Of a DNA stretch of 11,979 nucleotides, positions 6,867-11,663 are shown one piece after another. The notes under the pieces are model-generated. The model was not told where the DNA came from, made no database searches, and saw nothing but the letters and a program-made list of their open reading frames with translations. The position numbers and the translations under genes were made by a program. Source of the DNA: CAYQAJ01 sp964415245 (GTDB lineage Bacteria; Planctomycetota; Planctomycetia; Pirellulales; Pirellulaceae); contig CAYQAJ010000155.1 of assembly GCA_964415245.1 (NCBI GenBank), positions 1 through 11,979 of the forward strand. The letters are read 5' to 3'. The stretch's first letter is position 1. Each line of letters opens with the position of its first letter.

Positions 6867-8039
6867 CTAATCGCGAAAGAGCTTCGGTGCGAACTCGCTC
6901 AGGTAATTCCGCCAGTTCAGCCAGGTGTGGCCGCCGTCGCTCTCCTTAAAAACCACGTCGAAGCCGTGCTCCTTGAGCATCTCCACCGTGCCCTCGGTCG
7001 TCGAGAGCAGGAAATCGTCCCGCCCCGTCGCGAACCACACCAGCCGCAGCTCCTTCTTCAGCTCGGCGTTGTCGAGCACCTCCTTGTGAGCGTCCTCCCA
7101 CGCTGTGCTGGGGGCCGCGCCGCCGAAACCGCCCGCGATGCCGAATATGCCGGAGCTATACACGCCGACGTAGGCGTACTCGTCGAGATTGGCAAATGCA
7201 ATGTTGAGCGACTGCGCCCCGCCCATCGACAGGCCGGCGATGGCGCGCTGGTGCCGCTCGTTGCTGACGCGGTAGTTCTTCTCGATGTACGGCTTGATAT
7301 CGCCGGTAAAGTCCTGGTTGAACTCTTCCATCTGCCGCTCGAATGAGCCGTCGCCCCCACCGCCGAATCGGAACGGACCGGTGTGCCCGTGCGGCATGAC
7401 GACGATCATCCGCCTGGCTTTCCCCCCGGCGATGAGGTTGTCCATGATGAAGCCCGCGCGGCCGACGGTGCTCCATGATGCGTCGCCATCGGTAGCGCCG
7501 TGCAGCAGGTAGAACACCGGATACTCCCCTTCCCCCTTCTCGTAGCCCGGCGGCGTGTAGACGTGCATGCGTCGGGGGCGCTTCAGCGTCTCGGAGTAGT
7601 ACGTCACTTGCGCGATGGCCCCGTGCGGCACGTTTTTCACGTCGGAAATGTCAGAGCCGGGAACGTACGCCAGGCTCTCGATCGTGGTGTTGGTCTCGCT
7701 CGTCGACGTATTGCGCGTGTCGATCACCGTTACGCCGTCGACGCTAAAGTGATAGCGATACGCACCCGCGGGAACGGGCCCCACGGTAACTTCCCACACG
7801 CCGTTATCGGCCTTCGTCATTTCGACGCCGCGGCCCGCGTCGGGCACGTCGCTGCTCATGAGCCGGACCTCCTCGGCATCGGGCGCGTATACGCGAAAGG
7901 TGATGGTTCGCTCGGGCGAAACCTCGGGCGAGCTGGCTTCGGGACTCCGAGGACCGAACTGGGCACGTGCAGTTGCGGGCAGCGCCACGAGAACGATTGC
8001 GAGGCTTAATACCGCGACGTGCGAAGGAGTGCGTTTCAT
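6867..8039 (-). CDS. Secreted esterase, CBM48-like module plus esterase D-type alpha/beta hydrolase
   Basis: 390 residues. The start is the ATG whose complement is 8037-8039, supported by AGGAGA (8045-8050) five bases upstream and by a signal peptide MKRTPSHVAV through ARA-Q, with cleavage likely after Ala26. Residues about 42-125 form an immunoglobulin-like early set/CBM48-like module (RTITFRVYAPDAEEVRL, GVWEVTVGPVPAGAYRYHFS). Residues about 145-390 form an esterase D/XynZ-like alpha/beta hydrolase (Pfam Esterase family): YPVFYLLHGATDGDASW, the nucleophile elbow GLSMGG with Ser271, an acid in TGRDDF (Asp341/342) and His371 in GGHTW. This two-module layout is common in feruloyl/acetyl xylan esterase-like proteins that act on plant polysaccharide esters outside the cell. 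The exact substrate cannot be told. It is convergent with pstA and divergent from the channel gene. Confidence 0.9.
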   Translation of the reverse strand: MKRTPSHVAVLSLAIVLVALPATARAQFGPRSPEASSPEVSPERTITFRVYAPDAEEVRLMSSDVPDAGRGVEMTKADNGVWEVTVGPVPAGAYRYHFSVDGVTVIDTRNTSTSETNTTIESLAYVPGSDISDVKNVPHGAIAQVTYYSETLKRPRRMHVYTPPGYEKGEGEYPVFYLLHGATDGDASWSTVGRAGFIMDNLIAGGKARRMIVVMPHGHTGPFRFGGGGDGSFERQMEEFNQDFTGDIKPYIEKNYRVSNERHQRAIAGLSMGGAQSLNIAFANLDEYAYVGVYSSGIFGIAGGFGGAAPSTAWEDAHKEVLDNAELKKELRLVWFATGRDDFLLSTTEGTVEMLKEHGFDVVFKESDGGHTWLNWRNYLSEFAPKLFRD

Positions 8040-8489
8040 GGAAATCTCCTGCCAAAAGTTGTTCGAGATGAAGCCAGCGGAAAAGACAAATCGCTCAGCC
8101 GCGCCGAACCTGCGGCGACGTGTACGCACTAACGTAGCGGACCCGGCGCCTACTGGGAACCGAGGCACGGCCAAGGACATCTCCCGCTGCGGCCCAACAT
8201 GCATTCCGCGCAACTCGCGGCGAGTTTTGCCGTTACGGGCCTCTACCTCTTGTCTGTCCCTCGCCTTTTCACCTCACCCCGCGCGAGATAGTGCGATTGC
8301 AGCTCCGCTTCGATATTGGCCACACATTCGCCGTGACACAGGGCCACGCTGCTGCTAGTATTCGCCCGCGCTTCGCGGCGCCGCCGGACCGGGGCGCCTG
8401 TGCCAAGACGATCCTTTCGCGACGCAGCAGTCGCGCATCTCTCACAGCCCGACTCACAACCGTAACGCAATCCATCGACGGAGACGTTC
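8040..8489. other. Divergent intergenic region, no gene recognised
   Basis: About 450 bases separate the divergent esterase and channel genes, so both promoters should lie here. I see the two Shine-Dalgarno sites at its ends but no convincing sigma-70 boxes, repeat or conserved RNA. Open frames crossing it are extensions or shadows of the flanking genes. Confidence 0.5.
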
Positions 8490-9098
8490 ATGCAAACGAT
8501 GCTGGCCGAGCTTTCACGTTATGCCCAACTGTTTGGTTCGATCCTGGCGATCCTGGTCGTCGCGCTGCTGACCTATCTGCTCGTCGCCCGCGGCACGAAG
8601 TCGCTCGTCCATCGCCGCCACTTGCCCGAGCGGCTGGCGACGTCCATCCGCCGCATCGGCCTGTGGGTCATCCTGATTGCAACGGGCCTGCTGCTGTTGC
8701 AAGTGATGGGCATCCTGCACAGCGTGATCGCGGCGGTGACCGGCGTATTCGCACTGTTGGCTATCGGCTTTGTCGCGGTGTGGAGCGTGCTCAGCAATAC
8801 GCTCTGCTCGCTGATTCTGATGATCATTCGCCCCTACCGCGTCGGCGATACGCTGTCGCTCCCGCCCGACAACCTGCGTGGCAAGGTGGTGAACTTCAAC
8901 CTCATCTTCACCACGCTCGAAACCGAGGACGGGCTGCTCTTGCAGATTCCCAACAACATCTTCTTTCAGCGTCCCGTGCTGCGGAAAGTCGGCAAGTGGC
9001 AGATTCGCCTGGCCGACCAGTTGTACGAAGCCAAAAACGCCACCGGCACCCCCAAGCCCGCCGAAGCCGAGACGGTCGAAAGACGCAGCGCCGCGTAA
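8490..9098 (+). CDS. Small MscS-family mechanosensitive ion channel
   Basis: 202 residues from ATG 8490, with GGAG at 8480-8483 six bases upstream. MscS channels open on membrane tension and release solutes during osmotic downshock. Three hydrophobic segments are visible: about 14-33, 53-73 and the pore-type helix about 77-111 (VFALLAIGFVAVWSVLSNTL and SLILMIIRPYRVGD). A beta domain follows, with FTTLETEDGLLLQIPNN containing the family's IPN signature. The protein ends with a short hydrophilic tail at about residue 202, so the carboxy-terminal alpha/beta cage domain of E. coli MscS (286 residues) is absent or vestigial. No frameshift is evident. It appears to be monocistronic; two perfect hairpins follow its stop. 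Confidence 0.88.
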   Translation: MQTMLAELSRYAQLFGSILAILVVALLTYLLVARGTKSLVHRRHLPERLATSIRRIGLWVILIATGLLLLQVMGILHSVIAAVTGVFALLAIGFVAVWSVLSNTLCSLILMIIRPYRVGDTLSLPPDNLRGKVVNFNLIFTTLETEDGLLLQIPNNIFFQRPVLRKVGKWQIRLADQLYEAKNATGTPKPAEAETVERRSAA

Positions 9099-9099
9099 A

Positions 9100-9162
9100 G
9101 TAGGTCCCGCCTGCCGGGCGGGACCTTGATCCCGTAGGTCCCGCCTGCCGGGCGGGACCTTG
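9100..9162. repeat. Tandem pair of perfect hairpins after the channel gene
   Basis: A unit of about 29 bases occurs twice in direct orientation, at 9100-9128 and 9134-9162. Each contains a perfect 10-bp stem AGGTCCCGCC / GGCGGGACCT with loop TGCCG (stems 9102-9111/9117-9126 and 9136-9145/9151-9160). It starts two bases after the channel stop codon. It may serve as 3' end protection or termination, though no T-run follows. A tandem duplicated palindrome of this kind also fits a REP-like element. Confidence 0.85.
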
Positions 9163-9601
9163 CCGGAACGCCACCGTCTTCACGCAGCTACAACCCGGCT
9201 CGGCCCTTCGCGCAGCACCGCCGCAAGTTGTTGAAAAGTGAGGCGTTACGAACCGCCGCCGCAACTTTCAACAAGATTCTCGCTTTTCCCGCGAACACTT
9301 TTCCATGGGCGAGCGTCTAATAACAGAGGACGACGGCGATCGATGTCCTCGCTTTACCACACAGGACAACCCGTTTCACAGGTTTTTCCGATCATGTCGC
9401 GCTTACGGCTGAAGTCACAATTCGACCAGCCCAGTACGGGATGCTTCGCCCAATCGGCGAATTGTCTCGCCGCGCTATCCGTGCGCCTCCCACGCCGGCA
9501 CCAGGTATCCGGCATATCGAGAGCAAACGGTCGGCAAGGCGAACGGTTTCCGTATCCCCTGCGCGCGTGACATCGGCCTAATCAGCTTGCGAGCTCAACA
9601 G
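9163..9601. other. Region without recognised gene before a strong terminator
   Basis: About 440 bases. An open frame at 9238-9570 has an Arg/Ser/Pro-rich product with no recognisable domain and no good ribosome site, so I do not call it. A stem forms between 9230-9239 (GTTGAAAAGT) and 9264-9272 (ACTTTCAAC) with one bulged A. Because a strong intrinsic terminator follows at 9602, an untranslated transcript may end there, but I do not recognise a known RNA family (not tmRNA, SRP RNA or RNase P RNA). Confidence 0.4.
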
Positions 9602-9636
9602 AGCCCGGTGTCGCGACCAGCACACCGGGCTTTTTT
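9602..9636 (+). terminator. Strong intrinsic terminator ahead of the tRNA array
   Basis: A perfect 10-bp stem AGCCCGGTGT (9602-9611) / ACACCGGGCT (9622-9631) closes a 10-base loop and runs directly into six T residues (9631-9636). This is a textbook rho-independent terminator on the + strand. It lies 28 bases before the first tRNA gene and so isolates the array from upstream transcription. Confidence 0.92.
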
Positions 9637-9663
9637 CATCGATCGTCGGATCTTGTTCGATGC

Positions 9664-9735
9664 GGGTCGGTAGCTGAGACGGTATAGCGCCTGGGTGAAG
9701 ACCAGGAGACGAGGATTCGAGCACCTCCCGACCCA
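9664..9735 (+). tRNA. tRNA-Phe (anticodon GAA)
   Basis: Acceptor GGGTCGG pairs with CCGACCC; D stem GCTG/TAGC; anticodon stem CCTGG/CCAGG around loop GTGAAGA, anticodon GAA at 9697-9699. The T loop is TTCGAGC, but the T stem has an A-A mismatch at the normally invariant 53:61 pair. Base 32 is G, also unusual. Discriminator A, no encoded CCA. First gene of the array. Confidence 0.88.
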
Positions 9736-9763
9736 CTTTCGTACACACAGTGCGCGCAGGTTG

Positions 9764-9967
9764 TGGCATGGTCTCCCGACCATAGGTATCTACACATTTC
9801 GCGTCCACAGGACAGCGCACGTGCAAGCAAGTGATTGCTAGCCGAGGAAACTCCGCAAACCGAGCGGATTCAATTGGATCGCCGGCAATGCATGCACCGT
9901 CGCGCAACGTGTGTTTTTCCCGAGGGCTTTGAGTTGTGTAGATACGTATGGTCTCCCGACCGTGCCA
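9764..9967. repeat. 33-bp inverted repeat flanking about 138 bp, with repeated GGTCTCCCGACC
   Basis: The arm 9764-9796 is the inverse complement of 9935-9967 at 27 of 33 positions. Most mismatches fall in the centre, where both arms carry the same partly palindromic 12-mer GGTCTCCCGACC (9770-9781 and 9950-9961). The complement of that 12-mer occurs a third time at 10002-10013 within a small hairpin. The enclosed 138 bases hold no recognisable gene or tRNA. The structure resembles a small non-autonomous element with terminal inverted repeats, though I see no flanking target duplication. Confidence 0.7.
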
Positions 9968-10030
9968 CGAAGCCGACCGAAGGTCTCACGCACCTGTGCC
10001 GGGTCGGGAGACCCGCGCACAACGAAACAC

Positions 10031-10103
10031 GGCTCGTTCGTCTATCGGTTCAGGATACTGCCCTTTCAAGGCGGAGAGACGGGTTCGATTCCCGTACGAG
10101 CTG
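10031..10103 (+). tRNA. tRNA-Glu (anticodon TTC)
   Basis: Acceptor GGCTCGT pairs with ACGAGCT (G1-T72 wobble). The anticodon stem CTGCC/GGCGG holds loop CTTTCAA with anticodon TTC. The sequence TTCGTCTA after the acceptor is typical of bacterial tRNA-Glu. T arm ACGGG/CCCGT with loop TTCGATT. Discriminator G, no encoded CCA. Confidence 0.95.
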
Positions 10104-10132
10104 CTGACGACTGTCGGTCGCTGACGCAAACA

Positions 10133-10204
10133 CGGGATGTAGGGGAGCGGCACCCCACGTGCTTCGGGAGCACGGGAACGTCGGTTCGAGTCCGGCCATC
10201 CCGA
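10133..10204 (+). tRNA. tRNA-Pro (anticodon CGG)
   Basis: Acceptor CGGGATG pairs fully with CATCCCG, with the C1-G72 pair typical of bacterial Pro. D stem GGGG/CCCC, anticodon stem CGTGC/GCACG with loop TTCGGGA (anticodon CGG), T stem GTCGG/CCGGC. Discriminator A, no CCA. The next tRNA begins only one base later. Confidence 0.95.
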
Positions 10205-10205
10205 C

Positions 10206-10277
10206 TGTCCGGTGGTGCGGGCGGAAGCATGGCGATCTGATACGTCGGCGGCGGTGGTTCAACTCCACCCCGGACTA
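10206..10277 (+). tRNA. tRNA-Ile (anticodon GAT)
   Basis: The acceptor TGTCCGG pairs with CCGGACT except for a T1-T72 mismatch. D stem GTGC/GCAT. Anticodon stem GCGAT/GTCGG has a G27-G43 mismatch and encloses loop CTGATAC, anticodon GAT. T stem GGTGG/CCACC with loop TTCAACT. Discriminator A, no CCA. The overall fold is good, but the two mismatches suggest reduced constraint. It is the second-tightest-packed gene, one base after tRNA-Pro. Confidence 0.85.
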
Positions 10278-10343
10278 CTGAAAGGCAGGAGAAAACGCAT
10301 GGCGCGAGAACATTGGCTCAAACGCATACGCCCGACCGATCCC

Positions 10344-10416
10344 AGGGTCGTGGTGTAACAGGCAGCACGGCGGACTTTTAATCCGCACGGTGTGGGTTCG
10401 ATTCCCTCCGACCCTA
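10344..10416 (+). tRNA. tRNA-Lys (anticodon TTT)
   Basis: Acceptor AGGGTCG pairs fully with CGACCCT, giving an A1-T72 pair unusual for Lys. D stem GTGT/GCAC, anticodon stem GCGGA/TCCGC with loop CTTTTAA. T stem GTGGG/CCCTC has a T50-T64 mismatch that is also present in the next gene. Discriminator A, no CCA. Confidence 0.93.
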
Positions 10417-10423
10417 CTTGCCG

Positions 10424-10496
10424 CGGCGCGTAGCTCAGCGGTGAGAGCGGCGTCCTTATAAGACGCAGGTCGTGGGTTCGATTCCCTCCGCGCCGA
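10424..10496 (+). tRNA. tRNA-Ile (anticodon TAT), rare isoacceptor
   Basis: Acceptor CGGCGCG pairs fully with CGCGCCG. D stem GCTC/GAGC, and anticodon stem GCGTC/GACGC is perfect around loop CTTATAA, giving anticodon TAT. This would read AUA directly. Most bacteria decode AUA with a CAU tRNA whose C34 is converted to lysidine by TilS, so UAU is rare. The T arm shares 19 identical bases (10472-10490) and a T50-T64 mismatch with the tRNA-Lys just upstream. C1-G72 is unusual for Ile, so charging by IleRS is not assured. Discriminator A, no CCA. Confidence 0.88.
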
Positions 10497-10510
10497 GTGG
10501 AGATCGAGAT

Positions 10511-10580
10511 ACGGTCGGGGACTGGCTCATTTTGCGCAGTCCGCGGAGCAAATTGTGCCTGTCCCCTTCTCCGGGACGGT
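10511..10580. repeat. Hairpin (REP/MITE-like) interspersed element, copy 2
   Basis: Nearly identical to the element at 726-796. The core 10517-10566 runs from GGGGACTGGCTCATTTTG to TGTCCCC around the apex TCCGCGGA. The differences from copy 1 are few single-base changes. It lies between tRNA-Ile(TAT) and tRNA-Lys(CTT), about 9.8 kb from copy 1, which shows the element is dispersed rather than local. Confidence 0.88.
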
Positions 10581-10640
10581 ATTGCGATCGGAATGGACGC
10601 CAGGAGACCGTCTACGCAGCAAGAGGAAAACATGAGTATT

Positions 10641-10713
10641 GGGATCAAGGTGTTAGCGGCAGCATTCCCGGCTCTTAACCGGTGAGGTCAGGGTTCGAGC
10701 CCCTGTGGTCCTA
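10641..10713 (+). tRNA. tRNA-Lys (anticodon CTT)
   Basis: Acceptor GGGATCA pairs with TGGTCCT (with G-T wobbles). D stem GTGT/GCAT, anticodon stem CCCGG/CCGGT with a C27-T43 mismatch, loop CTCTTAA giving CTT. T stem CAGGG/CCCTG is perfect with loop TTCGAGC. Position 8, normally U in all tRNAs, is A. Discriminator A, no CCA. Confidence 0.9.
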
Positions 10714-10803
10714 CTGAGAAAGGCGTGAGGCTTAAGGTATGAGGAGAGAACGCGCAGGCAAGGACTCGCTTGGCTCACCAAGCCAGTCGTTTCGAGCCAC
10801 GCG

Positions 10804-10836
10804 CCTAAAGCCTATAGCCTAAAGCCTAAAGCCTAG
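10804..10836. repeat. 7-bp tandem repeat (CCTAAAG)n
   Basis: Four full heptamers and a partial one follow one another: CCTAAAG, CCTATAG, CCTAAAG, CCTAAAG, CCTAG. They lie directly before tRNA-Thr. No function is evident; replication slippage is the simplest origin. Confidence 0.9.
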
Positions 10837-10841
10837 CCAAA

Positions 10842-10913
10842 GCACTGGTCGTTCAGCGGCGAGGACACCGCCTTCGTAATGCGGCTACGTGGGTTCGAGT
10901 CCCACCCGGTGCT
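10842..10913 (+). tRNA. tRNA-Thr (anticodon CGT)
   Basis: Acceptor GCACTGG pairs with CCGGTGC (one T-G wobble). D stem GTTC/GGAC, anticodon stem CCGCC/TGCGG with a C31-T39 mismatch, loop TTCGTAA giving CGT. T stem GTGGG/CCCAC with loop TTCGAGT. Discriminator T, no CCA. Confidence 0.9.
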
Positions 10914-11003
10914 CTTTCGTTGGTTCTTTGACAATTCGGTAGTCTCTCGGAAGCGAGAGCCGATAGTCCGTCGGCCCGTCGCAGCGATGCGCACTGCTCT
11001 GCT

Positions 11004-11036
11004 CCGGCTCTCAACTCTTGGCTCTCGTCTCTCAGC
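11004..11036 (-). repeat. 33-bp GA/CT-rich element, copy 1
   Basis: The reverse complement of this segment, which ends in GAGAGCCGG, matches the segment at 11109-11141 at 26 of 33 positions. It lies just upstream of the assembly gap and the partial tRNA-Gly. Together with copies 2 and 3 it forms a small family of spacer elements confined to this part of the array. Confidence 0.7.
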
Positions 11037-11043
11037 TTTTCCG

Positions 11044-11053
11044 NNNNNNNNNN
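11044..11053. other. Assembly gap (10 N) inside a tRNA gene
   Basis: Ten undetermined bases replace the 5' half of tRNA-Gly(GCC). About 27 bases are missing from the tRNA before the first called base at 11054, and none of them is found before the gap, so the true gap must be longer than 10 bases. Confidence 0.95.
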
Positions 11054-11098
11054 TGCCTTGCCATGGCGGAAGTGCGGGTTCGACTCCCGCTGGGCGCT
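11054..11098 (+). tRNA. tRNA-Gly (anticodon GCC), 5' part lost in the gap
   Basis: The 3' part is intact. Anticodon stem TGCC/GGCG surrounds loop TTGCCAT (anticodon GCC), T stem GCGGG/CCCGC carries loop TTCGACT, and the acceptor strand TGGGCGC is followed by discriminator T, as expected for Gly. The D arm and 5' acceptor strand fall in the run of N. No CCA is encoded. Confidence 0.85.
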
Positions 11099-11108
11099 TC
11101 GGCGGAAC

Positions 11109-11141
11109 GTCGAGAGACAAGAGTCGAGAGTCCAGAGCCGG
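11109..11141 (+). repeat. 33-bp GA/CT-rich element, copy 2
   Basis: It begins GTCGAGAGAC and ends AGAGCCGG. It matches copy 1 (inverted, 11004-11036) at 26 of 33 positions and copy 3 (inverted, 11166-11198) at 26 of 33. Copies 2 and 3 face each other and could pair as a long imperfect hairpin between tRNA-Gly and tRNA-Asn. Confidence 0.75.
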
Positions 11142-11165
11142 AAGGGCACAACGCGAACACTCTTG

Positions 11166-11198
11166 CCGGCGCTCGACCCTTGACTTTCGACTCTCGAC
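11166..11198 (-). repeat. 33-bp GA/CT-rich element, copy 3
   Basis: It begins CCGGCGCTCGACC and ends TCGACTCTCGAC on the + strand, the inverse of copy 2. It lies five bases before tRNA-Asn, so pairing with copy 2 would put a stem directly next to the 5' processing site of that tRNA. Confidence 0.75.
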
Positions 11199-11203
11199 TC
11201 CGT

Positions 11204-11278
11204 TGCGGTGGGTCCCGTGCTGGTACGGGTAAGCGGCTGTTAACCGCTCTGACGCAGGTTCGATCCCTGCCACCGCAG
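11204..11278 (+). tRNA. tRNA-Asn (anticodon GTT)
   Basis: Acceptor TGCGGTG pairs fully with CACCGCA, and the U1-A72 and G73 features agree with bacterial Asn. Anticodon stem AGCGG/CCGCT holds loop CTGTTAA, anticodon GTT. T stem GCAGG/CCTGC. The D region is odd: GG in place of U8-A9, then CCCG/CGGG with an extra T on each side, giving 75 bases in all. No CCA. Confidence 0.9.
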
Positions 11279-11289
11279 CCTTGATAAAC

Positions 11290-11374
11290 GGAAGGGCAAG
11301 CCGATTGGCGACGGCACCCCGCTCGAACCGGGACGAGCTTTACCGCCTTGAGGGTTCGACTCCCTCTCCTTCCG
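11290..11374 (+). tRNA. tRNA-Ser (anticodon CGA)
   Basis: Class II tRNA of 85 bases with a long variable arm. Acceptor GGAAGGG pairs with TCCTTCC, the anticodon loop is CTCGAAC (anticodon CGA), and the T stem is GAGGG/CCCTC. Discriminator G fits Ser. Position 8 is C rather than the usual U. No CCA. Confidence 0.92.
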
Positions 11375-11381
11375 CTGACAC

Positions 11382-11453
11382 GTGCTCTTGGCCGAGCGGC
11401 AGAGGCTCCAGGCTTCCAACCTGGCGAGGCGGGTTCGATTCCCGCAGAGCACT
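11382..11453 (+). tRNA. tRNA-Gly (anticodon TCC)
   Basis: Acceptor GTGCTCT pairs fully with AGAGCAC. Anticodon stem CCAGG/CCTGG is perfect around loop CTTCCAA, anticodon TCC. T stem GCGGG/CCCGC with loop TTCGATT. Discriminator T is normal for Gly. It starts seven bases after tRNA-Ser. No CCA. Confidence 0.95.
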
Positions 11454-11461
11454 CTTTCATT

Positions 11462-11533
11462 GCGTTGTTAGCTCAGCGGCCGAGCAGGTGCCTGTTAAGT
11501 ACGAGCGCGCGAGTTCGATTCCCGCCCGTCGCT
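11462..11533 (+). tRNA. Degenerate tRNA-Asn-like gene (anticodon GTT), probable pseudo-tRNA
   Basis: The layout is that of a 72-base tRNA: D stem GCTC/GAGC is perfect, and loop CTGTTAA gives anticodon GTT. The acceptor strands GCGTTGT and CCGTCGC mismatch at two pairs, the anticodon stem GGTGC/GTACG has G27-G43, and the T stem GCGAG/CCCGC has A52-C62. Discriminator is T, whereas Asn has G and the other Asn gene of this array has G. It is probably a decaying copy or an RNA with altered identity. Confidence 0.6.
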
Positions 11534-11543
11534 CTGAGAACGA

Positions 11544-11617
11544 TGCGGGGTAGTCGCTGCTGGTAGTGATGCCTGGCTTTGACCCAGGAGGCGCAGGTTC
11601 GATTCCTGCCCCCGCAG
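11544..11617 (+). tRNA. tRNA-Gln (anticodon TTG)
   Basis: Acceptor TGCGGGG pairs fully with CCCCGCA; the U1-A72 pair and G73 are Gln features. Anticodon stem CCTGG/CCAGG holds loop CTTTGAC, anticodon TTG. T stem GCAGG/CCTGC. It is closely similar to the next gene, so the two are paralogues. No CCA. Confidence 0.94.
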
Positions 11618-11663
11618 CTCGAAGCGAACCATGCATGACCATGTGTGTCGTTTGAACAACTAA

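Noticed and set aside
9238..9570. 110-codon open frame between the channel gene and the terminator
   Set aside because: There is no good ribosome site or domain and the composition is rich in Arg and Ser; it may overlap an untranslated RNA.
10721..10806. Possible relic of a Val(CAC)-type tRNA between Lys(CTT) and Thr
   Set aside because: CTTGG-CTCA-CCAAG and a TTCGAGC loop recall tRNA arms, but the anticodon loop is three bases short, the T stem does not pair and the 3' end runs into the heptamer repeat.
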